64,000 bases of DNA from Candidatus Omnitrophota bacterium (GTDB lineage: Bacteria; Omnitrophota; Gorgyraeia; 2-02-FULL-51-18): the NCBI GenBank assembly GCA_022072175.1, contig JAJVIE010000003.1, positions 1,359,903 to 1,423,902 of the forward strand, written 5' to 3'. Position 1 is the stretch's first letter; the number at the start of each line of letters is the position of its first letter. The translations under genes were made by a program, and so were the position numbers. A model generated the notes under the pieces. That model did no database searches, was not told where the DNA came from, and saw only the letters and a program-made list of their open reading frames with translations. Below are positions 56,290-63,999 of the stretch, in pieces.

Positions 56290-57288
56290 TCAGGGGACTT
56301 CGATCTGGTCGAAGATCTTCTTGACGAGGTCCTCGGAGGTGAGCTCTTCGGCCTCGGCTTCGTACGTCGGCGTCACGCGGTGGCGCATCGTATCGAGCCC
56401 GACGGCCTTGACGTCATCGGGGGTCACGTAAGCACGGCCTTTGAGGAAAGCGTGCGCCCGGGCGGCGATGTTGATCGCCAGCGTCGCGCGGGGCGATGCG
56501 CCGTAACGAACGAGCCCCTTGAGGTCCTTGAGCTTATAGGCCTCCGGATCGCGCGTGGCGCACACCAGGTCCACGATGTAGTGCTTGATCTTGTCGTCGA
56601 CGTACACGGCGCTGACGGCCTGACGCGCGCGCACGATGTCCTCGGGAGACAGCACGGCGGAGACCGTCGCGGGTTTGCGGCCGGCCATGCGCTCCATGAT
56701 CTCGAGCTCCTCGTTCTTCTTGGGATACGTGACCCGGAGCTTGAGCAGGAAGCGGTCCACCTGTGCCTCGGGCAATTGATAGGTGCCCTCCTGCTCGATG
56801 GGGTTCTGCGTGGCCAGCACCAGGAACGGCTCCTCGAGCTCGTACGTCTGGCCGCCGAGCGTGATCTGGCGCTCCTGCATGGCCTCCAGGAGCGCGCTCT
56901 GCACCTTGGCCGGAGCGCGGTTGATCTCATCGGCCAGCACGATATTGGCGAAGAGCGGACCCTTCTTGGTCGTGAAATCCCCGCTCTTGGGATTGTAGAT
57001 CTGCGTGCCGAGGAGATCGGCGGGCAGGAGGTCCGGCGTGAACTGGATGCGCTGGAAACGCGCCCGGACGCCCTGCGCGAGCGTCTTGACCGCCAGTGTC
57101 TTGGCCAGTCCCGGCACGCCCTCCAGGAGCACGTGACCGTCGGCCAACAGCGCCAGGAGCAGGCGCTCGACGAGCGCCGTCTGTCCGACGATGACCTTCT
57201 GGATCTCGGCTTGCAGGAGCCGGACGCCGGCGCTCTCCTTCTCGATCCTCTCGCTCAACGCTCGGATGTCAGTGGCGGTCGTGCTCAT
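56290..57288 (-). CDS. MoxR-family AAA+ ATPase
   Basis: 332 residues. Walker A G57-VPGLAKT64, Walker B VLADEINRA, sensor 1 VLATQNPIEQ, and the C-terminal lid. AAA+ chaperone thought to mature or remodel VWA proteins. First gene of the Bat operon as transcribed (57288 to 48470). Confidence 0.94.
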   Translation of the reverse strand: MSTTATDIRALSERIEKESAGVRLLQAEIQKVIVGQTALVERLLLALLADGHVLLEGVPGLAKTLAVKTLAQGVRARFQRIQFTPDLLPADLLGTQIYNPKSGDFTTKKGPLFANIVLADEINRAPAKVQSALLEAMQERQITLGGQTYELEEPFLVLATQNPIEQEGTYQLPEAQVDRFLLKLRVTYPKKNEELEIMERMAGRKPATVSAVLSPEDIVRARQAVSAVYVDDKIKHYIVDLVCATRDPEAYKLKDLKGLVRYGASPRATLAINIAARAHAFLKGRAYVTPDDVKAVGLDTMRHRVTPTYEAEAEELTSEDLVKKIFDQIEVP

Positions 57289-57307
57289 AACTCCTCCTTG
57301 CGGGACT

Positions 57308-57703
57308 TTACTTGACGACGTGGAAGGATTTCTGTCCGAAGACGAGGTCTTCGACGTAGATGCGGAACTCGTACTCCCCCGCGTGCTCGAACTTGAGCTG
57401 CAGGAGGTTGAACACCAGCTCGCAGTCGCGCGACCGCTCCTGGACGTTGAACTTGGGGATGACCGCGCGGCTGATCACGCGGCCTTCGGTCAGATCGAAG
57501 AGCTCGAGCGTGAAGTCGAACACGCCTTCGATCTCCCGGAACTGCACGTACACGCTCAACGACGGGTGCATCGTCGGCAGTTGAGAGGCCTTGATGCGGT
57601 CGAAGAGGCCGATCAGCGAGCGCTTGTGGGTGTGTTCCTCGACGAGCGTCATGTCGCAGATGAGCATGGCCTTGAGGATGGGGTGGCCCTTGAGCGCGCT
57701 CAT
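57308..57703 (-). CDS. DUF6941-like small protein
   Basis: 131 residues. KAMLICDMTLVEEHTHKRSLIGLFDRI, then beta-rich YVQFREIEGVFDFTLELFDL and AGEYEFRIYVEDL. The order resembles DUF6941 proteins, whose role I do not know. ATG at 57703 overlaps the MNIO-fusion stop, so it is translated with it. Confidence 0.68.
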   Translation of the reverse strand: MSALKGHPILKAMLICDMTLVEEHTHKRSLIGLFDRIKASQLPTMHPSLSVYVQFREIEGVFDFTLELFDLTEGRVISRAVIPKFNVQERSRDCELVFNLLQLKFEHAGEYEFRIYVEDLVFGQKSFHVVK

Positions 57704-59412
57704 CGCTCGACCGCCTCGCCGACGGGCACCGCCGAACCGGCTCCGGTCAAGAGCCCCTTGGCCGACCAGTCCGCGAACCACGGGCCGAGGGGCAGTTCCT
57801 CGTCCGCGTCGGAGAGACGCTCGAGCGCCCGGCCGAGCGTGGCCCCCGACAGGAGCGCTTCCAGGATCAGGAAGGCTTCCTTGGCGATGACCTCACAGAC
57901 CACCTCCGACCCACGTCGATAGACGAGCGCGCACTGCGGGCGGCCTTCGAGCGCGATATCGAGCTTGTCGAGCGGCGTGCGGCGCGCCTGCCAGAGATCG
58001 ACGACGGGCCACATCGAGGCGAACACCTGCACCGACGGCTGGAACTCCAAGGTCAGCCGCTCAGGGTCGAGCTCGGCGGCCGCCGACAACACTTCCGCGG
58101 TCGCCGCGGGACCGTCGTAGGCGTGAAAAGCCTCCGTCACCCGCCACTCGAGCGCCGCCAGGTCGGGCAGGAACCCGAGCCGCTCGGTATGCGGGTGCCC
58201 CTCGAGGAACTGCGGCAGCTGCCGGCCGACGTAGGTAAGATTGTATTCCCGGGAAGGATGCGCAACCGCGTACGCGTCGGCCAGCTCACGGAAGGCGGCT
58301 TCACCCAAGAGGTGACGGACGGATTCATAGACCTCCGCCAGCGCTTCGTGAACACGCGCGAAGTATCCCCCGGCGTACACGGCCAGACGCTCGACGCCGG
58401 GATCGCCGCCCTGCGGATTGAGGCACACCGCCGCCGCGTCCTCGGGACGCGCGCCGGGCTTGATATGCGTCTTGAGCCAGCGTTGGGTCTCGACGAGCGC
58501 CGGAGCGCCGGCCGGAGCGGTACGCACCACGTAGGGCGTCACCCGCCCGGCGCTCTCAGAGGCGAGCCGATCGGGGGACTTCAGCTCCGCGCGCTCGTAA
58601 TACTCGCGGGCCTTGCGGGCCTCCTCCGCCAAGCGCTCGAAGGACGGGATGCGGTCGTCCCACTCGATGAGCGTGGAGACCTTGCCGTAGAGCTCCAGCG
58701 CCTGTTCGTACAAGCGCCACACCGGGTCGATGACCTCTCCGCCGTGCGTGTCGAACAAGTAGCGGCCCATGTTGGTGTGGCCGGCCAGATGGAACTGTCC
58801 GACGAGCTCTCCGGGCAGGCGCCGCAGGTACTCGGACGGGTCGAAGCCGTGGTTCACGGAATTGACATAGACGTTGTTGAGGTCCAGCAGGATGCCACAG
58901 CCCGAGCGGCGCGCCGTCTCGGCGAGGAACTCCCACTCCGGCACCGTCGAGTGACGGTACGTGACGTAAGAGGATACGTTCTCGATGAGGATGGGCCGGC
59001 CAAGGAGCTCCTGGACCTGCCCGACGCGCCGCACGACATGCTCGATGGCTTCCTCGGTGAACGGCAGGGGCAAGAGATCATGCAGACTGTCGCCGTCCAC
59101 ACCGCACCAGCACAAGTGATCGGAGACGACGAACGGCTCGATCCGGTCCACCAGCTCACGCAAGCGCGAGAGGTAGCGCGGGTGCAGGGGATCGGCCGAT
59201 CCGATGGAAAGAGAGACCCCGTGCAGGGCGACGGGATAGCGTCGACGGACCTCCTCGAGGATACGGACCGGGCGACCTCCGGAGTCCATGAAGTTCTCCG
59301 TTATCGCCTCGAACCAATCCATGCGCGGATGCTCGCTCAGGACCGTGTCGTAGTGCGTCGAGCGCAGTCCGACACCGCATCCCAGACGCGGCCATCCGCC
59401 GAGTTCCGTCAT
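57700..59412 (-). CDS. Fused MNIO (DUF692) - DUF2063 bufferin maturation protein
   Basis: 570 residues. Residues ~1-285 are DUF692, a multinuclear non-heme iron oxidase (BufB/MbnB/TglH family): LHGVSLSIGS, SDHLCW, ENVSSYV, DLNNVYVN, QFHLAGHTN and IEWDDRIP carry the likely metal-binding His/Glu/Asp/Asn. Residues ~345-455 are DUF2063 (BufC-like precursor-binding): YAGGYFARVHEALAEVY, LLGEAAFRELADAYAVAHPS and QLPQFLEGHP. Usually these are two genes; here they are one chain. It should convert Cys residues of the precursor at 59446-59709 into thiooxazole-type groups. Confidence 0.88.
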   Translation of the reverse strand: MTELGGWPRLGCGVGLRSTHYDTVLSEHPRMDWFEAITENFMDSGGRPVRILEEVRRRYPVALHGVSLSIGSADPLHPRYLSRLRELVDRIEPFVVSDHLCWCGVDGDSLHDLLPLPFTEEAIEHVVRRVGQVQELLGRPILIENVSSYVTYRHSTVPEWEFLAETARRSGCGILLDLNNVYVNSVNHGFDPSEYLRRLPGELVGQFHLAGHTNMGRYLFDTHGGEVIDPVWRLYEQALELYGKVSTLIEWDDRIPSFERLAEEARKAREYYERAELKSPDRLASESAGRVTPYVVRTAPAGAPALVETQRWLKTHIKPGARPEDAAAVCLNPQGGDPGVERLAVYAGGYFARVHEALAEVYESVRHLLGEAAFRELADAYAVAHPSREYNLTYVGRQLPQFLEGHPHTERLGFLPDLAALEWRVTEAFHAYDGPAATAEVLSAAAELDPERLTLEFQPSVQVFASMWPVVDLWQARRTPLDKLDIALEGRPQCALVYRRGSEVVCEVIAKEAFLILEALLSGATLGRALERLSDADEELPLGPWFADWSAKGLLTGAGSAVPVGEAVER

Positions 59413-59445
59413 CGCCGCTCTCCGCCCTGCGCGGGGTGTATGACC

Positions 59446-59709
59446 TTAGGCTTCCGCGGTCAGGCGGCCGCCGGCGATCTTGGTGCAGGCCTCAGCGGGA
59501 ACCTTGACCCAGCCGGCGCCCTTGCAGGCGTTCTGGCCGTGGCAGGAATGACCCTGACCGCCGCACTCACCGGTGCCCTTGCAGGCGTTGATGCCGTAGC
59601 AAGGAACGTTCTCGGCATGCGCGGGCGTGGACAGGGCCGCGAACGTGGAGACCGCCATGAGACCGGCAACGGACGCCGCGAGGAGCTTGCTCTTCTTCTG
59701 ACTGGACAT
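59446..59709 (-). CDS. BufA2-like bufferin precursor (Cys-rich RiPP)
   Basis: 87 residues. Signal peptide (LLAASVAGLMAVSTFAALSTPAHA), then a core with six Cys. Two units CYGINACKGTG and CHGQNACKGAG repeat the C-x-G-x-NACKG-x-G pattern, with an isolated GEC and final EAC. This is the BufA2 arrangement. Known bufferins are modified by MNIO enzymes, exported and bind copper. AAAGG lies upstream. Copper binding here is inference. Confidence 0.85.
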   Translation of the reverse strand: MSSQKKSKLLAASVAGLMAVSTFAALSTPAHAENVPCYGINACKGTGECGGQGHSCHGQNACKGAGWVKVPAEACTKIAGGRLTAEA

Positions 59710-59751
59710 GGACTGTACCTTTCGTCTGATCTTCGGTGTTGGGGGACTACC

Positions 59752-60357
59752 TTACGCGGAAGCGGGCGCCTGCTCGAGGATCCCTTCGATCTCGAGCGTG
59801 ATGTCCACTTCCTCCCCGACCAGGACTTGCCCTGTTTCCAGGGCTTCGTTCCAGTTGAGGCCGAACTCCTTGCGGTTGATCCGGGTCGTGGCCGTGAAGC
59901 CCGCCCGGACGTTGCCCCAAGGATCCTTGCCGACACCGTGAAAGCTCGCCTCGAGCGTCACGGGCTTCTCCACGCCGCGGATGGTGAGGAGTCCCTCGAC
60001 CTTGCCGCCGCTGGCCGTCGCGTCCTTGACACCGGTCATCTTGAACGTGATGACGGGAAACTCGTCCGCCGCGAAGAAGTCGCCGGACAACAGGTGCTTG
60101 TCACGACCCTCGACGTTGGTATCGATGCTCTTGACGTCGATGGTGCCCTCGGCTTTCCAGGTGTCGGGCGCGGCGGGATCGAACTCGATGTAACCTTCGT
60201 ACTTGTTGAACTGGCCCTGGACGTTGGAGAACAGGTGCTTCACCTTGAAACTCACCGAAGAGTGGCTGAGGTCGACTTTGTAGCGCTCGGCATGAGCCGT
60301 CGAACCGGTGAGGGTGAGACCGAGGACCGCCAGGGTAAGGATCGTGGACCGCTTCAT
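59752..60357 (-). CDS. YceI-family periplasmic protein
   Basis: 201 residues. Signal peptide, then the YceI lipocalin-like barrel: YKVDLSHSSVSFKVKHLF, FDPAAPDTWKAEGTIDV, LLTIRGVEKPVTLEASF. Binds long hydrophobic (often isoprenoid) ligands in other bacteria. First gene of the bufferin operon with GGAGG before the ATG; a link to bufferin function is not established. Confidence 0.9.
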   Translation of the reverse strand: MKRSTILTLAVLGLTLTGSTAHAERYKVDLSHSSVSFKVKHLFSNVQGQFNKYEGYIEFDPAAPDTWKAEGTIDVKSIDTNVEGRDKHLLSGDFFAADEFPVITFKMTGVKDATASGGKVEGLLTIRGVEKPVTLEASFHGVGKDPWGNVRAGFTATTRINRKEFGLNWNEALETGQVLVGEEVDITLEIEGILEQAPASA

Positions 60358-60407
60358 GGAACCTCCATAGTGAATGACTCTGTACGCCTATAAAGGTAAG
60401 GAGACCT

Positions 60408-60437
60408 AGTCTAGCACAAGCCCTATGAAGTTATCAA
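60408..60437 (-). promoter_or_regulatory. Candidate promoter of the YceI-bufferin operon
   Basis: TTGATA (60432-60437), 18 bases, TAGACT (60408-60413) on the minus strand. An AGAC-CTA-GTCT palindrome (60402-60412) overlaps the -10. The R-M element begins 38 bases upstream of the -35. Confidence 0.5.
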
Positions 60438-60482
60438 AAAGACCACCCCGCACCCGGCTCTGGCCCTGGCCCTATCCCCGAT

Positions 60483-60674
60483 CTCCCGGTCACAGTCTCC
60501 CTTCGGCCTCGAGTCGACTTTTCTGGCTCCCAGGCACTATCGTCACTCGGTAAGTCGTGGGGCCCCTCGGCAAGCTAAAGCGTGCCGTTTCCCCTACGAC
60601 TTACCTCGGACGGATCAGGAACTGTAGGGGAGCCGAAAAGTCGAACTCGGCCTTCGGCAGACCGTGACCGGGAG
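60483..60674. repeat. 192-bp palindromic terminal repeat, left copy
   Basis: Ends CTCCCGGTCAC and GTGACCGGGAG; inside, GTAAGTCGTGGGG pairs with CCCCTACGACTTAC and CGGCA with TGCCG at the centre. The whole segment folds on itself like a MITE and equals the right copy in reverse orientation. Confidence 0.85.
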
Positions 60675-60737
60675 CTCGATTACAGGACTAGCTTGACTCA
60701 ACGCGGCCCGATGGATCGTTTCCGGTCGTTTAACTAT

Positions 60738-60822
60738 GACCCACGGACGCAGTCCGGGGGGGGCGTTTTGATGCGGTGTCTTTTGGGCTTAACGCGTCCT
60801 CGAGGGACTGCGTCTGGTTGAA
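60738..60822. repeat. 85-bp inner inverted repeat, left copy
   Basis: From GACCCACGGACGCAGT to GACTGCGTCTGGTTGAA; matches the reverse complement of 62236-62320 with scattered changes. Confidence 0.8.
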
Positions 60823-60876
60823 GATACTATGCGGAATGATCTTTAGAGATTTCGGGCCGAGCTCAGTATGCGACAG

Positions 60877-61536
60877 TTACTTCTGTGTATCTACCAAGCT
60901 TGCGGTGTAGATACTCTGTCGGGGTGTGTACGAACCAATCTCATTGCCCCATTGCGACCATCTGCGTCTTTGATTTCGAGCAAATAGCTCCAAATACGGT
61001 CCCGGGCTACACTGCTCTATTATGTCGTAAAGCTCGTCCGGTTTACGAGAGTGCTCCCTTTTTCGTGAGCTTAAGAGATTTACTTGCCGGCGCCCCGGTT
61101 GTAGCGTACGCATCCTTCCGCGGATTCCGAACAATATCAACTCAGTTACATTACGAAAATAAAACCCCACACCCCTACCATCGGGACCGCCGTCTTTTCT
61201 TGTCTTGTACCAAACAAGATTGGTTTTGTAAGTAAAACCCCATCTCTTCATAACCTCTAGTCCTTCAAGGATCAGCGCGTTAGGGACCCAGAGGTAGAGG
61301 TGCGCACTTTCAGCTACTAGCCTGGAAACAGGCAATTCTGCAATCTGCTGCAAAGACATAGTGCTGTATCTCAGTAAGCGTCTATGCTCTGGGGCCATTT
61401 TTCCAGTCCGATTTGAAAACTGCCACGGCGGATCAGCAAGAATAGTTTTAAAGTTTCCACACCACCGCTTGTTCTTAAGCAAATCTTCCGATGATTCGAT
61501 ATCCGCTATTTGATTTAGCTGACCGCTATGAAGCAT
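60877..61536 (-). CDS. MT-A70-family adenine DNA methyltransferase of an R-M system
   Basis: 219 residues. Catalytic DPPW (35-38, ILADPPWQF), GFYFRNVTELILFG and C-terminal PGPYLELFARNQRRRWSQWGNEI, the usual MT-A70 core that methylates N6 of adenine. Ribosome-binding AAGGAA before the ATG. Overlaps the nuclease gene by 11 bases. AT-rich codons, unlike the chromosome: acquired. Confidence 0.9.
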   Translation of the reverse strand: MLHSGQLNQIADIESSEDLLKNKRWCGNFKTILADPPWQFSNRTGKMAPEHRRLLRYSTMSLQQIAELPVSRLVAESAHLYLWVPNALILEGLEVMKRWGFTYKTNLVWYKTRKDGGPDGRGVGFYFRNVTELILFGIRGRMRTLQPGRRQVNLLSSRKREHSRKPDELYDIIEQCSPGPYLELFARNQRRRWSQWGNEIGSYTPRQSIYTASLVDTQK

Positions 61537-62113
61537 ACAGCTTCCTTCTTATTCCAAAAACTAATACCGGACACCCTCCGCCTCCGCCACCGTTGACTCT
61601 AGGCAATAACTTACTCATGTGAGTTGTTGATGGCCCATACGATGCGCCCTTCCCAAGTTTGTCAAATAAAAATTGAAGTTCGTCACAACGAGTAATAATT
61701 ACTCCAACGCTGATGGCGTTAAGTTCGAATAAAATTCGAAAATTGTTAAGATCGCGATCATAGAATGGATCTTTATTATTCCATTCTATCTCAAGAGCAA
61801 CGCGGTTCTTATAGCAATCTATTTTGTGTGTTGGGTTTTCTCGCTCCACTCGATCAATGATCAGTTTTGTATCGAACTCCTTCTCTAGCCATCCGTATTT
61901 TTTGAATGCGTCATTAATTTTCTTTGAAATCGGAGAAAGACCGCCACCCGGAGTAACTATATCTGTTTTACATAAATGAAACTTTTTAAGCACTTCAATG
62001 ATTTCAGAATATTCTGTCGGGAAGTCGTTTTTTAAAATTGCCGAGGCGTGACGCCACTCGTGACACTCGAAATTCTTCAATATACGTGATGGGAGACTGA
62101 TGTTTGATGGCAT
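61526..62113 (-). CDS. BglII/BstYI-family restriction endonuclease
   Basis: 195 residues. Active site D99-x8-E108-x-E110 in KIDCYKNRVALEIEWNNK, the BglII-type spacing (Asp, Glu nine residues on, then Glu/Gln two later). YDRDLNNFRILFELNAISVGVII is also family-typical. Cuts DNA unmethylated by its partner; the site is probably GATC-centred (inference). First gene of the R-M pair. TATAAT ends five bases before the ATG. Confidence 0.88.
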   Translation of the reverse strand: MPSNISLPSRILKNFECHEWRHASAILKNDFPTEYSEIIEVLKKFHLCKTDIVTPGGGLSPISKKINDAFKKYGWLEKEFDTKLIIDRVERENPTHKIDCYKNRVALEIEWNNKDPFYDRDLNNFRILFELNAISVGVIITRCDELQFLFDKLGKGASYGPSTTHMSKLLPRVNGGGGGGCPVLVFGIRRKLYAS

Positions 62114-62118
62114 CGAAC

Positions 62119-62124
62119 ATTATA
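62119..62124 (-). promoter_or_regulatory. -10 box (TATAAT) of the R-M operon
   Basis: TATAAT five bases from the nuclease ATG; the message would be leaderless or nearly so. No clear -35. Confidence 0.45.
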
Positions 62125-62235
62125 TTAACATTCATCGTGTTTATTTTCATTCTGATTGTTTAGTTGATTAATCACCTGCGAGGACGAGTATCTACCATAA
62201 TAGTCGTATGTACCTTCTGTTTTTGTTCAATTTTT

Positions 62236-62320
62236 TTCAACCAGGCGCAGTCCCTCGAGGACGCGTTGAGCCCAAAAGACACCGCATCAACACGTCCCCT
62301 CTGTACTGCGTCCATGGGTC
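62236..62320. repeat. 85-bp inner inverted repeat, right copy
   Basis: Reverse complement of 60738-60822; starts TTCAACCAGGCGCAGTC and ends TCCATGGGTC. Confidence 0.8.
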
Positions 62321-62337
62321 GCTGGCTCACAATGGAG

Positions 62338-62529
62338 CTCCCGGTCACGGTCTCCCGAAGGCCGAGTTCGACTTTTCGGCTCCCCTACAGTTCCTGATCC
62401 GTCCGAGGTAAGTCGTTGGGGAAACGGCACGCTTTAGCTTGCCGAGGGGCCCCACGACTTACCGAGTGACGATCGTGCCTGGGAGCCAGAAAAGTCGACT
62501 CGAGGCCGAAGGGAGAGCGTGACCGGGAG
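62338..62529. repeat. 192-bp palindromic terminal repeat, right copy
   Basis: Same ends (CTCCCGGTCAC, GTGACCGGGAG) and length as the left copy; about five differences in 192. The stretch between the R-M genes and the exonuclease (62114-62581) holds nothing else. Confidence 0.85.
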
Positions 62530-62581
62530 ATCGGGGTGTCGGGACCCGTGAGGGGGCTATAGAAGAGCTTAGGGTATCGGG

Positions 62582-63382
62582 TTACTTCTTGGCCGGATGG
62601 GGGTCGTGGACGGGTGCTTTGGGCAGTTGGCCTTCGAGCGCGGCGCGGACGAGGTCCTTCACCTTGGGGCTGAAGTCACCCTCGAGCATCCACTTGAGGT
62701 AGGCGGCGTCCTTGGAGACGACCTCGCGGAGGTTGTGCTTGCGCGCGTACTTGCCGAACATGAAGTACAGCTCACCGTTCCACCAGCGGAACCTCCGCTC
62801 CTCGTCGTAGAAGTCCAGCGAGGTGTCGTACTCGAAATCCGCCAGGCCTTCGATGACGTCGGTCTCGGGGCAGTACTTGGCCAGCTGGGCTTCGAGGATG
62901 TCGTAGGTGGCTTCGGCGTCGGCGAGCGCTGTGTGCGCCTGTGTCAGGTCCTTGGCGCAGTAGAAGCGGTAGGCCGCCGTCAGGTCGCGCTTCTCGTGCA
63001 GGTGGTAGATCTTCTGCGCGTCGTAGATCTGCCTCCCCCGCCACTCGAAACGCAGACCCGCCTCGTAGAGCTCGCGCTCCAGGAGCGGCAGATCGAAGCG
63101 CTCGATGTTGAAGCCCCCCAGGTCCGCGCCCTCGAGGAACTCCACGACCTCCGAGGCGATCCTGCGGAACGGCGGGGCGTCCTGCACGTCCTTGTCGGAG
63201 ATGCCGGTCAGGCGCGTGACGATGGCGGGGATGGGGATGCCGGGGTTGACACGGCGGACGTACGTGACCTTGCCCCCGGACGGAGAGATCTTGACCAGAC
63301 CGATCTCGATGATGCGGTCCTTCTCGATCCAGGTGCCGGTCGTCTCAAGATCGAGGACGACGAGGTCTTTTTGGAGGCGCAT
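62582..63382 (-). CDS. DnaQ-like DEDDh 3'-5' exonuclease
   Basis: 266 residues. Exo I VVLDLETTG (D11, E13), Exo II GFNIERFDLPLL, Exo III HTALADAEATYDI: DEDDh family, ~residues 5-170. The remaining ~90 residues (FEYDTSLDFYDEERRFRWW...) look like the accessory part seen in exonuclease-only proteins rather than DNA polymerase III epsilon. Begins 43 bases beyond the R-M element. Confidence 0.88.
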   Translation of the reverse strand: MRLQKDLVVLDLETTGTWIEKDRIIEIGLVKISPSGGKVTYVRRVNPGIPIPAIVTRLTGISDKDVQDAPPFRRIASEVVEFLEGADLGGFNIERFDLPLLERELYEAGLRFEWRGRQIYDAQKIYHLHEKRDLTAAYRFYCAKDLTQAHTALADAEATYDILEAQLAKYCPETDVIEGLADFEYDTSLDFYDEERRFRWWNGELYFMFGKYARKHNLREVVSKDAAYLKWMLEGDFSPKVKDLVRAALEGQLPKAPVHDPHPAKK

Positions 63383-63401
63383 TCCGCCGTGTCCCGGGCG
63401 C

Positions 63402-63935
63402 TTACTTGCGGAGCTTCTTGCCGAAAGCGTTGCGGATGAACGTCTTGGCCCAGTCGGAGGTGACGAGGTCCCTGGCTTCCGCTTCGGTCATCGGTTCTTT
63501 GGTGATCGTCGCCATCACACGGTCGTGCCACAGCTGGCGCTCGGTCGGAGCGTCGAGCACGGTCACTTCGGCGATGATGCGGGCGAAGTGTTCTTTTTTG
63601 GCCGCGTCGATCGCGATCGCGCCGGCGCCGACCAGCATGTCCACCGGGTCATGGTCCGAGTACAGATAGTCCTTGATCACCACGTCCACGCGCACGTCCG
63701 CGTCGGTGTAACCGACCACCTTGAACTTGATGCTCTTGCGCTCGCCCAGGGCTTTTTGGATCGCGGCCTTGAGCGCGGCGACGTCGGCTTTGCCGCTCTC
63801 GTCCTTGATGTCGGACACGTGGATGCCCACCTCGGGGCGGCGGCTCAGCTCCTCGTACACGGGATTGAGGGACGAGGCCAGGACCGGAGAGGCCCACAAC
63901 AGGACGGCGGCGGTGACGGACAGCACGGAACGCAT
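63402..63935 (-). CDS. Exported hypothetical protein
   Basis: 177 residues. Signal peptide (SVLSVTAAVLLWASPVLAS), then ~155 residues with YEELSRRPEVGIHVSDIKDES and VVIKDYLYSDHDPVD; no family recognised. ATG at 63935 with AAGGAGA upstream; the 63968 alternative is inside the terminator region. Confidence 0.72.
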   Translation of the reverse strand: MRSVLSVTAAVLLWASPVLASSLNPVYEELSRRPEVGIHVSDIKDESGKADVAALKAAIQKALGERKSIKFKVVGYTDADVRVDVVIKDYLYSDHDPVDMLVGAGAIAIDAAKKEHFARIIAEVTVLDAPTERQLWHDRVMATITKEPMTEAEARDLVTSDWAKTFIRNAFGKKLRK

Positions 63936-63966
63936 GGCGCAAGGTCTCCTTAGGGGGGTGAGGAAC

Positions 63967-63999
63967 AAAAACCCCCGCCCCTCACCGACGGAGGGGCGG
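63967..63999 (-). terminator. Strong intrinsic terminator of a gene beyond the right edge
   Basis: CCGCCCCTC/GAGGGGCGG perfect 9-bp stem with a 7-base loop, then GGGTTTTTG on the minus strand. Confidence 0.8.

Larger units (their letters stand above)
60476..62536. mobile_element. R-M cassette bounded by long inverted, self-palindromic ends
   Basis: Outer ends CCCCGAT (60476) and ATCGGGG (62536) begin inverted copies: 192-bp outer arms (60483-60674 and 62338-62529) with only about five mismatches, and 85-bp inner arms (60738-60822 and 62236-62320). The 1.4-kb interior is AT-rich, unlike the rest of the window, and carries a MT-A70 methyltransferase and BglII-type nuclease. No transposase, no obvious target-site duplication. 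A 63-base versus 17-base spacer between arms shows later divergence. Confidence 0.85.

Noticed and set aside
58123-60393. 756-codon plus-strand frame
   Set aside because: Antisense to the MNIO fusion, the precursor and YceI; spans three genes and has no family pattern.
60440-62580. Target-site duplication around the R-M element
   Set aside because: Sequences outside CCCCGAT and ATCGGGG (CTGGCCCTAT and TGTCGGGACC) share no direct repeat I can support.
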